Of a stretch of DNA of 64,000 nt, positions 1 to 8,935 are shown one piece after another (positions within the stretch are counted from its first letter, which is position 1; every line of letters starts with the position of its first letter). The notes under the pieces are model-generated. The model saw only the letters and a list, made by a program, of their open reading frames with translations, ran no database searches and had not been told where the DNA came from. Source of the stretch: Rubrimonas cliftonensis (GTDB lineage: Bacteria; Pseudomonadota; Alphaproteobacteria; Rhodobacterales; Rhodobacteraceae). A program made the translations under genes and the position numbers. The stretch lies in NCBI RefSeq assembly GCF_900107585.1, contig NZ_FNQM01000001.1, positions 62,001-126,000 of the forward strand. Reading direction: 5' to 3'.

Positions 1-1
1 C

Positions 2-370
2 GAGGACACGCTCTCCTGTCCCGACGCCGCCGCCCGCCGCCGCTTCGACGCGGCGGCGCGCAGGGCCGGCGGCGCGCTGCCCTTCCTCGTGCGCTTCCAC
101 CTCGCGCCGGAGGTCTCGGCGCGCCTGGAGGGCGGCGCGGTCGTGGTCGTCGCGCCGTCGGGGGCGGAGTGGCGCCTGCGCGCCGCCGGCGCCGGGCTGA
201 GGCTGGAGGAGAGCGCGTCGCTCGACGACCGCACCGCGCGGCGACGCGAGTCGACGCAGATCGTGCTGGCCGGCGCGGCGCGGGACTACTGGGGCCGCGT
301 CGCCTGGGCGCTGGAGCAGACGGCCCCTGAACCGGCCCGCCGCCGGCGCCCCGCCGCAGCGCAGGCCTGA
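2..370 (+). CDS. Heparinase II/III family protein, C-terminal fragment
   Basis: This is the 3' end of a gene that enters from the left edge; the frame is open from base 2 and ends at TGA 368-370. The 122 visible residues look like the all-beta C-terminal part of heparinase II/III family proteins: a short beta-rich segment with [14 protein letters not shown], then [15 protein letters not shown], then a segment with [11 protein letters not shown]. In Rhodobacterales a heparinase-family gene commonly sits directly upstream of purH, as here, and this supports the call. The substrate cannot be inferred, because the catalytic N-terminal part lies outside the window. The last 15 residues are Arg/Pro/Ala-rich and probably disordered. 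Confidence 0.7.
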   Translation, partial: EDTLSCPDAAARRRFDAAARRAGGALPFLVRFHLAPEVSARLEGGAVVVVAPSGAEWRLRAAGAGLRLEESASLDDRTARRRESTQIVLAGAARDYWGRVAWALEQTAPEPARRRRPAAAQA

Positions 371-533
371 GGCCGCAGAGGGTTCCAGCCGCGCGGCCGC
401 GCGCGGGGGGGGCTGGGCGCGAGACGGCGGCGCGGCCCCGGCGCGAGCCCGCGCCGCCCGCGCCCATTGCGCAACGCCCCGCCCAGGGGCTAAGGCGCTG
501 CCCATCGGCGAAGGCGGCGCGGGCGGTGAGGCG
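371..533. other. Intergenic region upstream of purH
   Basis: This very GC-rich spacer holds no convincing gene, terminator or promoter. The minus-strand ORF across it is Arg/Pro/Gly-rich and looks like a high-GC artefact. A weak purine-rich stretch just before 534 could serve as the purH ribosome binding site. Confidence 0.4.
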
Positions 534-2150
534 ATGAACGGCATGGCGGGCGAGGGCGGGGACGCGGGGGCTCAGGAAGGCGTGGTCGCGGTGCGCCGCG
601 CGCTGATCTCGGTCTCCGACAAGACCGGCGTGGTCGCCTTCGCGCAGGCGCTCGCCGCGCGCGGGGCGGAGATCGTCTCGACCGGCGGCACGGCGGCGGC
701 GCTGCGCGAGGCGGGGCTCGCGGTGCGCGAGGTGGCCGACGTCACCGGCTCGCCGGAGATGATGAACGGGCGCGTCAAGACGCTGCATCCGCGCATCCAT
801 GGCGGCCTGCTCGCCCGGCGCGACGACGCCGCCCACATGGCCGCGCTGGCCGAGCACGCCATTCCCGCGATCGACCTGCTGGCCGTCTCGCTCTATCCGT
901 TCGAGGCGACCGTCGCGCGCGGGGCCTCTCCGGAGGACTGCGTCGAGAACATCGACATCGGCGGCCCGGCGATGCTGCGCGCCGCGGCGAAGAACTTCGC
1001 GGGCGTCGCCGTCGCCTCCGACCCCGAGGACTACGCCGCCATCCTCGCCGACATCGCCGCCGTCGGCGGGGTGGGCGTGGGTCTGCGCCGGCGCCTCGCC
1101 GCCCAGACCTTCGCGCGCGTGGCCGCCTACGACGCGGCGGTGTCGGCATGGATGGCGGAGCAGGCGGGGCTTGAGACGCCGCGCTGGCGCGCCGCCGCGG
1201 GACGCCTGCGCCAACCCCTGCGCTACGGCGAGAACCCCCACCAGCGCGCGGCCTTCTATGTGGATGGCGCCGCGCGGCCCGGCGTCGCCGCGGCGCGGCA
1301 GGTCCAGGGCAAGGAGATGAGCTACAACAACATCGCCGACACCGACGCCGCCTTCGAGGCGGTTGCGGAGCTCGGCGGCGACCGGCCCGCCTGCATTGTC
1401 GTCAAGCACGCCAACCCCTGCGGCGCCGCCCTCGGCGACACGCTGGCGGAGGCCTACGGCCGCGCCTTCGACTGCGACCGCGTGTCGGCCTTCGGCGGCG
1501 TCGTCGCCGTCAACCGCCCGCTCGACACCGCCGCCGCCGAGGCGATCACCGGCGTATTCACCGAGGTCGTGATCGCGCCGGGCGCCGACGCTGCGGCGCT
1601 CGCGGTCTTCTCGCAGAAGGCCAACCTGCGCCTGCTGCTGACAGAGGCGATGCCGGACCCCGCCGAGGACGGCCTCGCCTGGCGGCAGGTCTCCGGCGGC
1701 TGGCTCGCACAGTCGCGCGACGCGCGGCTGTTGGAGGAGATGAAGGTCGTCACCGCGCGCGCGCCGAGCGTGGCGGAACTCGCCGACCTGCGCTTCGCCT
1801 GGGCCGTCGCCAAGCATGTGAAGTCCAACGCCGTCGTCTATGCGAAAGGGCAGGCGACCGTCGGCGTCGGCGCCGGGCAGATGAGCCGGGTGGACAGCGC
1901 CCGCATCGCCGCGCGCAAGGCCGCCGACATGGCCGCCGCGCTCGACCTGCCCGAGACGCCGACGAAGGGCGCCGCCGTCGCCTCGGACGCGTTCTTTCCC
2001 TTCGCCGACGGGCTTGAGGCGCTGGCGGAGGCGGGCGCGACCGCCGTCATCCAGCCGGGCGGCGCCATGCGCGACGCGGAGGTGATCGCCGCGGCGGACC
2101 GGCTGGGCCTCGCCATGGTCTTCACCGGCCTGCGCCACTTCCGCCACTGA
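534..2150 (+). CDS. purH: Bifunctional AICAR formyltransferase / IMP cyclohydrolase
   Basis: PurH catalyses the last two steps of de novo purine synthesis in the cytoplasm: formylation of AICAR with 10-formyl-THF, then ring closure to IMP. The 538-residue length fits the family. After about 20 extra N-terminal residues comes the MGS-like cyclohydrolase domain ([33 protein letters not shown]). The transformylase domain then shows [23 protein letters not shown] and the catalytic Lys-His pair in VVKHANPCG; the C-terminus ends GLRHFRH. The ATG at 534 is the first in frame; a second Met three codons later could also start. It is followed closely by a carboxypeptidase gene. purE/purK of the same pathway lie near 45 kb, so the pathway genes are scattered. 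Confidence 0.97.
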   Translation: MNGMAGEGGDAGAQEGVVAVRRALISVSDKTGVVAFAQALAARGAEIVSTGGTAAALREAGLAVREVADVTGSPEMMNGRVKTLHPRIHGGLLARRDDAAHMAALAEHAIPAIDLLAVSLYPFEATVARGASPEDCVENIDIGGPAMLRAAAKNFAGVAVASDPEDYAAILADIAAVGGVGVGLRRRLAAQTFARVAAYDAAVSAWMAEQAGLETPRWRAAAGRLRQPLRYGENPHQRAAFYVDGAARPGVAAARQVQGKEMSYNNIADTDAAFEAVAELGGDRPACIVVKHANPCGAALGDTLAEAYGRAFDCDRVSAFGGVVAVNRPLDTAAAEAITGVFTEVVIAPGADAAALAVFSQKANLRLLLTEAMPDPAEDGLAWRQVSGGWLAQSRDARLLEEMKVVTARAPSVAELADLRFAWAVAKHVKSNAVVYAKGQATVGVGAGQMSRVDSARIAARKAADMAAALDLPETPTKGAAVASDAFFPFADGLEALAEAGATAVIQPGGAMRDAEVIAAADRLGLAMVFTGLRHFRH

Positions 2151-2224
2151 AGGTTGCGGCATTGAAATTCGGTGCGCGCCGGGGGATGCTCGCGCCCGCA
2201 TCCATCATCGGAAGGTTCGCCGCC

Positions 2225-3418
2225 ATGCCCCGGCTGATCGCGCTCTTGTCCGCCGCCTCCCTCATGGCGGGGGTCGCCGCCGGCCCGGCCGCGGCGCTCG
2301 ACACGCCCGCCCGCGCGGCGATCGTCGTCGACATGACCTCCGGCGCGGTGCTGATGGAGAAGGACGCCGACGAGCCGCTGCCGCCGGCCTCCATGTCCAA
2401 GCTCATGACCATGAACATGGTGTTCGAGGCGCTGGCGGAGGGCCGCCTCTCGCTCGACGACCGCATGCCGGTCAGCGAGAAGGCCTGGGCCAAGGGCGGC
2501 AGCAAGATGTTCGTCAATGTCGGAGACCGCATCCGTGTGGGAGACCTCATCCAGGGCGTCACCGTGCAGTCGGGCAACGACGCCTGCATCGTGCTGGCCG
2601 AAGGGCTGGCGGGCACCGAGGAGGCCTTCGCCGAGCGCATGAACGCGCGGGCGAAGGAGATCGGGCTGACCCACTCCCACTTCGTCAACGCCACCGGTTG
2701 GCCGGACGAGGGCCACGTCATGAGCGTGCGCGACCTCGCGACCCTCGCCGAGCGCATCGTCGAGGAGTTCCCCGAGCAGCATCGCTATTTCTCCGTGCGC
2801 GAGTTCACCTGGGAGGGGATCACCCAGCAGAACCGCAACCCGCTGCTCTACCTCGACATCGGGGCCACCGGCATGAAGACCGGCCACACCGAGGACGCCG
2901 GCTACGGCCTCGTCGCCACTGTCGAGCGCGAGGGCCGCAAGGTCGTCGTGGTGATCGCGGGGCTAGAGAGCGCCGGCGCAAGGCGCGTCGAGGCGGAGAA
3001 GCTCGTCGCCTGGGCCTATCGCGAGTTCCGCACCGGGGCGCTCTACCGCGCCGGCGAGATGGTCGCGCAGGCCGACGTCTGGATCGGCGCGGCGGACGCC
3101 GTGGGCCTAGCGCCCGCGCGCGACATCGTGGTGACGGCGCCGGCGGCGGACGCTGAAGGGCTGACGGCGCGCGTGCGCTACGAAGGCCCGGTCGCGGCGC
3201 CGATCACCAAGGGCGACGTCATCGCAGAACTGGTGGTCGAGACGCCGGGCGTCGGCGCGGTGAGCCATCCGCTCGTCGCCACCGAGGACGTGCCGGCGGG
3301 CGGCGTGCTGGCGCGGGTGACGGCGGCGGCGCGGCTGGCGCTTTCGGCGGCGCTGGGCGCCGCCGGGCTCGACGAGGTCAGCGTCGGGGACATCGGCCTT
3401 GGCGCCGTCGGCCTGTGA
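2225..3418 (+). CDS. dacC: D-alanyl-D-alanine carboxypeptidase (PBP5/6 type)
   Basis: This periplasmic class C low-molecular-weight penicillin-binding protein removes the terminal D-Ala from peptidoglycan pentapeptides. The ATG at 2225 is preferred over an in-frame ATG at 2162, because it opens directly into a typical signal peptide ([16 protein letters not shown]...AAA) and follows a GGAAGG stretch. All three catalytic motifs are visible: SxxK in PASMSKLMT, SxN in QSGNDAC and KTG in [15 protein letters not shown]-terminal beta domain of about 110 residues follows, as in PBP5. Upstream is purH and downstream, after a repeat-containing spacer, tmk. The symbol dacC versus dacA or dacF is a family-level guess. 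Confidence 0.93.
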   Translation: MPRLIALLSAASLMAGVAAGPAAALDTPARAAIVVDMTSGAVLMEKDADEPLPPASMSKLMTMNMVFEALAEGRLSLDDRMPVSEKAWAKGGSKMFVNVGDRIRVGDLIQGVTVQSGNDACIVLAEGLAGTEEAFAERMNARAKEIGLTHSHFVNATGWPDEGHVMSVRDLATLAERIVEEFPEQHRYFSVREFTWEGITQQNRNPLLYLDIGATGMKTGHTEDAGYGLVATVEREGRKVVVVIAGLESAGARRVEAEKLVAWAYREFRTGALYRAGEMVAQADVWIGAADAVGLAPARDIVVTAPAADAEGLTARVRYEGPVAAPITKGDVIAELVVETPGVGAVSHPLVATEDVPAGGVLARVTAAARLALSAALGAAGLDEVSVGDIGLGAVGL

Positions 3419-3422
3419 GCGT

Positions 3423-3482
3423 GCGCCCATGACGTCCGCGCCCATGACGTCCGCGCCCATGCCGTCCGCGCCAGTGACGCCT
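3423..3482 (+). repeat. 15-bp tandem repeat, four copies, between dacC and tmk
   Basis: Four head-to-tail copies of a 15-bp unit are present: two identical copies of GCGCCCATGACGTCC (3423-3437, 3438-3452), one with a single change (3453-3467) and a diverged fourth (3468-3482). The period is a multiple of three and no stop occurs in the frame that begins at ATG 3429, so the array is translatable. Slippage could change the copy number. Confidence 0.9.
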
Positions 3483-3506
3483 GCACGAGCGACGCCGGCG
3501 CGATGA
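3429..3506 (+). CDS. Possible 25-codon repeat peptide coupled to tmk
   Basis: Reading from ATG 3429 gives 25 codons built almost entirely of five-residue units (MTSAP, MTSAP, MPSAP, VTPAR, ATPAR). The stop TGA (3504-3506) overlaps the tmk start as ATGA. The ORF has no strong Shine-Dalgarno sequence; the three ATGs are simply part of the 15-bp repeat. The visible facts are the open frame and the overlap. A leader peptide that couples tmk translation is an inference, and a chance product of the repeat is the simpler alternative. Confidence 0.25.
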   Translation: MTSAPMTSAPMPSAPVTPARATPAR

Positions 3507-4183
3507 GCGCGCCGGCGGGCGCCGACGCGACGCCTCTCCTCACGGGCCGGCTCGTCACGCTGGAGGGCGTCGACGGCGCCGGCAAGTCCACCCAGGCGCG
3601 GCTGCTGGCCGAGGCGCTGCGCGCCGCAGGCGCGACGGTGACGCTGACTCGCGAACCCGGCGGCGCGCCGGGCGCGGAGGCGATCCGCCGGCTTCTGGTG
3701 GAGGGCGAGCCGGGCCGCTGGTCCGCGCTGACCGAAGTGCTGCTGTTCACCGCCGCGCGTCGGGACCACCTCGAACGCACGCTGGCGCCCGCGCTGGCGG
3801 CCGGCAATGTCGTGATCTGCGACCGCTTCGTGGACAGCACCCGCGCCTATCAGAGCGCCGGCCGCGGCGAGGGCGCGACCGCCCCGCGCGAAACCGTCGA
3901 CGCGCTGCACCGGCTCTGCATCGGGCGCGACCCGGATCTGACGCTGGTGCTCGACCTCGACCCCGCCGAGGCCGCCGCCCGCGACGGCGCCGCCAAGGGC
4001 GCCGAGACGCGCTTCGAAGCGTTCGGCGGCGCGTTCCAGACCCGCCTGCGCGCGGCGTTCCGGGCCATCGCGGAAGCCGAGCCCGCGCGCTGCGCGCTGG
4101 TCGACGCCGCCGGGGCGCCAGACGCCGTGGCCCGGCGGCTGCGCGCAGTCGTCTTCGCCCGTCTCGGGATCGCCGGGCCGTGA
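3503..4183 (+). CDS. tmk: Thymidylate kinase
   Basis: Tmk phosphorylates dTMP to dTDP for DNA synthesis. The 226-residue protein shows the P-loop GVDGAGKST (about residues 23-31), the TREPGG dTMP-binding motif, and DRFVDSTRAYQ with the conserved Asp-Arg. The ATG at 3503 is the first start after the dacC stop in this frame. About 17 residues precede the usual family start, and the true beginning is not supported by a clear SD. The gene overlaps holB by GTGA, which suggests translational coupling of the two replication genes, an order common in alphaproteobacteria. Confidence 0.96.
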   Translation: MSAPAGADATPLLTGRLVTLEGVDGAGKSTQARLLAEALRAAGATVTLTREPGGAPGAEAIRRLLVEGEPGRWSALTEVLLFTAARRDHLERTLAPALAAGNVVICDRFVDSTRAYQSAGRGEGATAPRETVDALHRLCIGRDPDLTLVLDLDPAEAAARDGAAKGAETRFEAFGGAFQTRLRAAFRAIAEAEPARCALVDAAGAPDAVARRLRAVVFARLGIAGP

Positions 4184-5304
4184 GCCGCGCCCCGACACGC
4201 GGCGCCGGTGGCGCAGACGCCGCGCAGGAGCCTGCGCCGGATCAGGTCGAGGGCGCGCCGCACCCGCGCGAGACGGCGGGCCTGCACGGGCAGGAGGCCG
4301 CCGAGCGCGCGTTCCTTGCAGCGTGGGCGGGCGGCCGCCTGCACCACGCCTGGCTCCTGCGCGGGCCGCGCGGCGTGGGCAAGGCGACGCTGGCCTACCG
4401 CCTCGCCCGCGCGCTGCTGGTCCATGGCGACGCGGCGCCGGAGACGCTCGACATCGACCCGCAACGCCCTGTCGCCCGGCGCGTCGCGGCGGGCTCCGAG
4501 CCGCGCCTCAAGACCCTGCGCCGCAGCGCCGACAAGTCCGGGAAGCTGCGCACGCAGCTGACGGTGGACGTGGTGCGCGACGCGCGCGCCTTCTTCGGGC
4601 TGACGGCGGCTGACGGCGGCTGGCGCGTCGCGATCGTCGATCCGGCCGACGAGATGAACCCCAGCGCCGCCAACGCGCTGCTGAAGATCCTTGAGGAGCC
4701 GCCGCAACGCGCCATGCTGCTGCTGGTCTCCCACGCGCCGGGGCGTCTTCTGCCGACGATCCGCTCGCGCTGCCGCACGCTCGACCTCGGGCCGCTGGAC
4801 GGGGAGGCTTTTGCGAAGGCGCTGGCGGAGGCCGGCGCGGCTGAGGCGGCGCCGCCGGCGCTCGGCGTGCTCGCCGGCGGTTCGCCGGGCGAGGCGCTGC
4901 GGCTCGCGGCGGAGGACGGCCCGGCCCTCTATGCGCGGCTCGCCCGGCTGATGGCGGGCGCGCCGGGGCTGGACCGCGCGGCGCTGATCGCGCTGGCCGA
5001 CGCCGCCGCGGGCCGCGCGGCGGCGGCGCGCTATGCGATGACGCTGGAGCTGACCGGGACGCTGCTGCGCCGGCTGGCGCGCGCCGGCGCGCTCGGCCAC
5101 GGCCCGGAGGCGGCGCCGGGCGAGGCCGCGCTCGCCGCGCGGCTGGCGCCGGACGCGGCGCGCGCGCGGCTGTGGGCGGAGATGGCGGCGGAGACGGCGG
5201 CGAAGGCCGACCGGGCGCGGCTGGTCAACCTTGACCCTGCCGGCGTGATCCTCGATATCTGGCTCGCGATCGACGCGGCGGCGGGTCGCGCCATCGCGGC
5301 GTGA
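4180..5304 (+). CDS. holB: DNA polymerase III subunit delta prime
   Basis: HolB is the stator subunit of the clamp loader. Start is GTG 4180, whose GTGA overlaps the tmk stop. After about 40 low-complexity residues come the AAA+ features: HHAWLLRGPRGVGKATLAYR (Walker A), then VDVVRDARAFF, VAIVDPADEMNPSAANALL with KILEEPP, and TIRSRCRTLDL (SRC motif). The C-terminal 120 residues are Ala-rich and poorly conserved, as is usual for the alpha-helical collar domain. A 10-bp perfect duplication (ctgacggcgg) near 4602 encodes an LTAADGG stretch. The next gene is tatD, the usual neighbour. Confidence 0.93.
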   Translation: MSRAPTRGAGGADAAQEPAPDQVEGAPHPRETAGLHGQEAAERAFLAAWAGGRLHHAWLLRGPRGVGKATLAYRLARALLVHGDAAPETLDIDPQRPVARRVAAGSEPRLKTLRRSADKSGKLRTQLTVDVVRDARAFFGLTAADGGWRVAIVDPADEMNPSAANALLKILEEPPQRAMLLLVSHAPGRLLPTIRSRCRTLDLGPLDGEAFAKALAEAGAAEAAPPALGVLAGGSPGEALRLAAEDGPALYARLARLMAGAPGLDRAALIALADAAAGRAAAARYAMTLELTGTLLRRLARAGALGHGPEAAPGEAALAARLAPDAARARLWAEMAAETAAKADRARLVNLDPAGVILDIWLAIDAAAGRAIAA

Positions 5305-5362
5305 CGGCGCGCGCCGCGCCCTCGGCCGCGCCCCAAGCGCCTGACCCGCCGGAGCCTACGCC

Positions 5363-6249
<887 letters not shown>

Positions 6250-6250
<1 letters not shown>

Positions 6251-7062
6251 TGGCGGAGTTGCGCGTGACCATTCTCGGCTGCGGCTCGTCGGGCGGCGTG
6301 CCGCGGCTGGGCGGGCGCTGGGGCGCCTGCGACCCGACCAACCCGAAGAACCGCCGCCGCCGCTGCTCGATCCTCGTGGAGCGCTTCGCGGAGGCCGCCG
6401 CCGAGGGCGCCGAGCCGACGCGGGTGCTCGTGGACGCCGGCCCCGACATGCGCGCGCAGCTGCTGGATGCGGGGGTGGGGCGGCTGGACGGGGTGCTCTT
6501 CACCCACGACCACGCCGACCACTGCCACGGCCTCGACGACCTGCGCCAGATCGTCTTCAACCGCCGCGCCATCCTGCCCTGCTGGGCGCCGCCGGCCTCC
6601 GCCGAGATCCTGCTGACGCGCTTCGGCTATGTGTTTGAGTCGCCGCCCGGCAGCCTCTATCCGCCGATCCTTGCGATGAACCTGATCGAGGGTCCGATCT
6701 GCGTCGACGGGCCGGGCGGGGCGCTGGAGGTTCTGCCCTTCGCCACGCCGCACGGCGCCATCGAGGCGCTCGGCTTCCGCTTCGGCCCCGTCGCCTATCT
6801 GCCGGACGCCTCGGCGATGAGCGAGGCGGCCTGGGCGGCGGTGCAGGGGCTCGACTGCTGGATCGTGGACGCCCTGCGCTACGAGCCGCACAGCAGCCAT
6901 TCCCACCTGGCGCAGACGCTGGATTGGATCGAGCGCGCCGCGCCGCGCCGCGCGGTCATCACCAACATGCACATCGACCTCGACCATGACCGCGTCGCCG
7001 CCGAGACGCCGGCCCATGTCGCGCCCGCCCATGACGGGATGACGCTGGCGTTCGCGCTGTGA
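6250..7062 (+). CDS. MBL-fold metallohydrolase, PhnP-like
   Basis: This 270-residue metallo-beta-lactamase-fold protein has the zinc motif THDHADHCHGLDDLRQ, an N-terminal TILGCGSSGGVPRLGG strand, and a C-terminal HSSHSHLAQ plus TNMHIDLDH. This arrangement resembles PhnP and related cyclic-nucleotide phosphodiesterases. It lies in a tight run after tatD (1-base overlap) and before an AEC transporter (GTGA overlap). The tatD-MBL pairing is widespread in alphaproteobacteria, and no phn genes are nearby, so a C-P lyase role is not supported. The actual substrate is unknown. Confidence 0.88.
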
Positions 7063-8012
7063 CCGGCCCCTATGGCGGGGCGCTCTCGGTTCTCGAGGTC
7101 GTCGCGCCCGTCTTCCTGCTGGTCGCCGCCGGCTATGTCCTGGCGCGGACGAAGGTGGTGAGCGCGGAGGCGGTCGATGGCGTGATGGCCTTCGCGGTGC
7201 GCTTCGCCGTGCCGCTGCTGCTGTTCGGCGCGATCTATCGGCTGGACCTCGCCTCGGCCTTCGACCTCGAGCTGCTGGCGAGCTTCTATCTCGGGGCGCT
7301 GATCTGCTTCGCGCTGGCCATACTGCTGGCGCGGAAGGTGTGGGGCAGGCGGCCGGGGGAGGCGGTGGCGATCGGCTTCTGCGCGCTGTTCTCCAACAGC
7401 CTGCTGCTGGGCCTGCCGATCATGACGCGGGCCTATGGCGAGGGGGCGCTGGCGCCGAACTTCGCGATCATCTCGGTCCACGCGCCGTTCTGCTATCTCG
7501 TCGGCATCGTGGTGATGGAGTTCTCGCGGCGCGACGGCGCGGGGCTCGTCGCCACCGTGACGCGCGCCTCCAAGGCGATGTTCTCGAATGCGCTGACCAT
7601 CGGGCTCGCGGCGGGCTTCGCGCTCAATCTCGGCGAGGTGGCAGTGCCCGCCTTCGCCATGACGGCGGTGGACATGGCGGCGACGGCGGCGCTGCCTGCG
7701 GCGCTGTTCGGCCTCGGCGGCGCGCTGACGCGCTATTCGCTGCGCGCCGACATCGGCGTGGCGACGATGACGGCGGCGATCTCGCTCGTCGTGCACCCGG
7801 CGCTGGCGCTGGGGCTGGGGGCCTTCGTGTTCGATCTGCCGGAGGGTTCGCTGCGCGCCGCCGTGGTGACGGCGGCGATGCCGACCGGGCTCAACGGCTA
7901 TCTGTTCGCCGCGATGTACGCGCGGGCGCAGGGCGCGGCGGCGAGCGTCGTCCTGCTCGGCACGGCCGCATCGGTCGTCACGATCACGCTGTGGCTGCTG
8001 GCGCTGGGCTGA
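7059..8012 (+). CDS. AEC family transporter (auxin efflux carrier type)
   Basis: This is an integral membrane protein of 317 residues with about ten hydrophobic segments in two halves, typical of the AEC/BASS fold. Visible markers are LLVAAGYVLARTKVVS near the start, a FSNSLLLGLPIM segment in the middle, and a C-terminal MPTGLNGYLFAAMY. It starts at GTG 7059 and overlaps the previous stop. Family members export or exchange organic acids and similar small molecules; the substrate is not deducible. It is the last gene of the forward run, and the receiver gene downstream is convergent. Confidence 0.9.
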   Translation: MTGPYGGALSVLEVVAPVFLLVAAGYVLARTKVVSAEAVDGVMAFAVRFAVPLLLFGAIYRLDLASAFDLELLASFYLGALICFALAILLARKVWGRRPGEAVAIGFCALFSNSLLLGLPIMTRAYGEGALAPNFAIISVHAPFCYLVGIVVMEFSRRDGAGLVATVTRASKAMFSNALTIGLAAGFALNLGEVAVPAFAMTAVDMAATAALPAALFGLGGALTRYSLRADIGVATMTAAISLVVHPALALGLGAFVFDLPEGSLRAAVVTAAMPTGLNGYLFAAMYARAQGAAASVVLLGTAASVVTITLWLLALG

Positions 8013-8016
8013 GGCC

Positions 8017-8430
8017 TCACGCCGCCTGCGAGCCCTTGCCCGCCTTCCGGACGAGTGATTCGAGCGCCTCGGCGAACGCCGTGAACGTCGCCGGCTTGAC
8101 GAGATGCGCGTCCATGCCCGCGTCTAGGCAGTCGTCGCGGGCGTCTTCGTCGGTATCCGCGGTCAGCGCCATGATCGGGGTGCGCGGCCGTCCATTCTGG
8201 GCCTCCATCGCGCGGATCTTCCTCGCAGCCTCGACGCCGTCCATCACCGGCATCTGGAGGTCCATGATCACGACGTCGAAAGCCTGCCGGGCGAAGGCGC
8301 GCACGGCCGCCGTGCCGCTCCCCACCACCGTCGCCCGCGCTCCGAGCTTTCCGAGATAGGCATGAAAGATCATCTGGTTGGTCGGGTTGTCCTCCGCCAG
8401 AAGAACCTCGCGCAGCTTCGTTTCCATCAT
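8017..8430 (-). CDS. Single-domain response regulator (CheY-like receiver)
   Basis: This protein of about 137 residues is a lone receiver domain without an output domain. It has the acidic pair in LLAEDN, the phosphoacceptor Asp in VVIMDLQMPVMDG, the Thr position in ALTADT and the conserved Lys in HLVKPA. The sequence resembles receiver domains that follow hybrid histidine kinases. The start is the first of two adjacent ATGs (about 8430), chosen because GGAG sits about eight bases upstream; the GTG 54 bases further up has no such site. No kinase or phosphotransferase gene lies in the window, so the partner is unknown. Confidence 0.9.
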   Translation of the reverse strand: MMETKLREVLLAEDNPTNQMIFHAYLGKLGARATVVGSGTAAVRAFARQAFDVVIMDLQMPVMDGVEAARKIRAMEAQNGRPRTPIMALTADTDEDARDDCLDAGMDAHLVKPATFTAFAEALESLVRKAGKGSQAA

Positions 8431-8546
8431 TACCCGCTCCCCACGCGCACCAGCGCGGCGAGGGTAGGCCGAAAAGCTGACCACGGGATGAACGGGGCGG
8501 TCGCGTCACCGCGTGCGGCCCGTCGCGCAGGCCGCAGGGCGGCGGA

Positions 8547-8750
8547 TCAGGCCTTCATCCCGCGGGCGCCGGCGGGGCCGCATTTCCAGTGCGCGACGCG
8601 CCAGCCGGGTCGTCCTGCGCGCCACTGCGCGAGCACGCCCTGGGCCCCTATGGCGCAGGCCATGGGCGTGACGTCGGTGAAGGAAAGCGCCCGCTCCTCG
8701 CACTGGTGCGGCGAGAGGGCGAGGCAGACGATGAACACGAGCTCGGTCAT
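8547..8750 (-). CDS. Conserved small protein, 67 aa
   Basis: The 67-residue protein begins MTELVFIVCLALSPHQCEE, contains a mid-segment DVTPMACAIGAQ and ends near WRVAHWKCG. Its three spaced cysteines and tryptophans look structured, not like a shadow ORF. I recall similar small hypothetical proteins in Rhodobacteraceae, but no function is known to me. The ATG at 8750 follows GGGAG at a good distance; the longer frame to 8858 is Arg-rich and unlikely to be translated. The upstream 185 bp are unusually AT-rich. Confidence 0.6.
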   Translation of the reverse strand: MTELVFIVCLALSPHQCEERALSFTDVTPMACAIGAQGVLAQWRAGRPGWRVAHWKCGPAGARGMKA

Positions 8751-8935
8751 GCGTGGCTCCCAACTGGGGACGCTGGCGGGCCGATGGCGCCGCCAGCGCG
8801 TACTGTGAACCCGTAAAACTTGACCGATCGAGACCGAAGAAGCTGTGTCAACCGTCACTGAAAGGACCGCTACTCCTCATATGGCGCAAAATTAGGCAAA
8901 ATTCATGGTATATTGCACCGCAACATAGTTACCGA
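8751..8935. promoter_or_regulatory. AT-rich intergenic segment with spaced direct repeats
   Basis: Between the 67-aa gene and rnd (both minus strand), bases about 8813-8935 are much richer in A/T than anything nearby. They contain two direct copies of GCAAAATT at 8885-8892 and 8896-8903, spaced 11 bp, which is one helical turn. On the minus strand a TTGACA hexamer lies at 8846-8851, but no good -10 follows at 16-18 bp. It is probably the promoter region of the 67-aa gene and the 3' flank of rnd. The protein that might bind the repeats is unknown. Confidence 0.4.

Noticed and set aside
5305-5362. Missing metG between holB and tatD
   Set aside because: The gap is only 58 bp with no remnant of metG. 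In many genomes metG lies elsewhere, so absence here is not notable without the rest of the genome.
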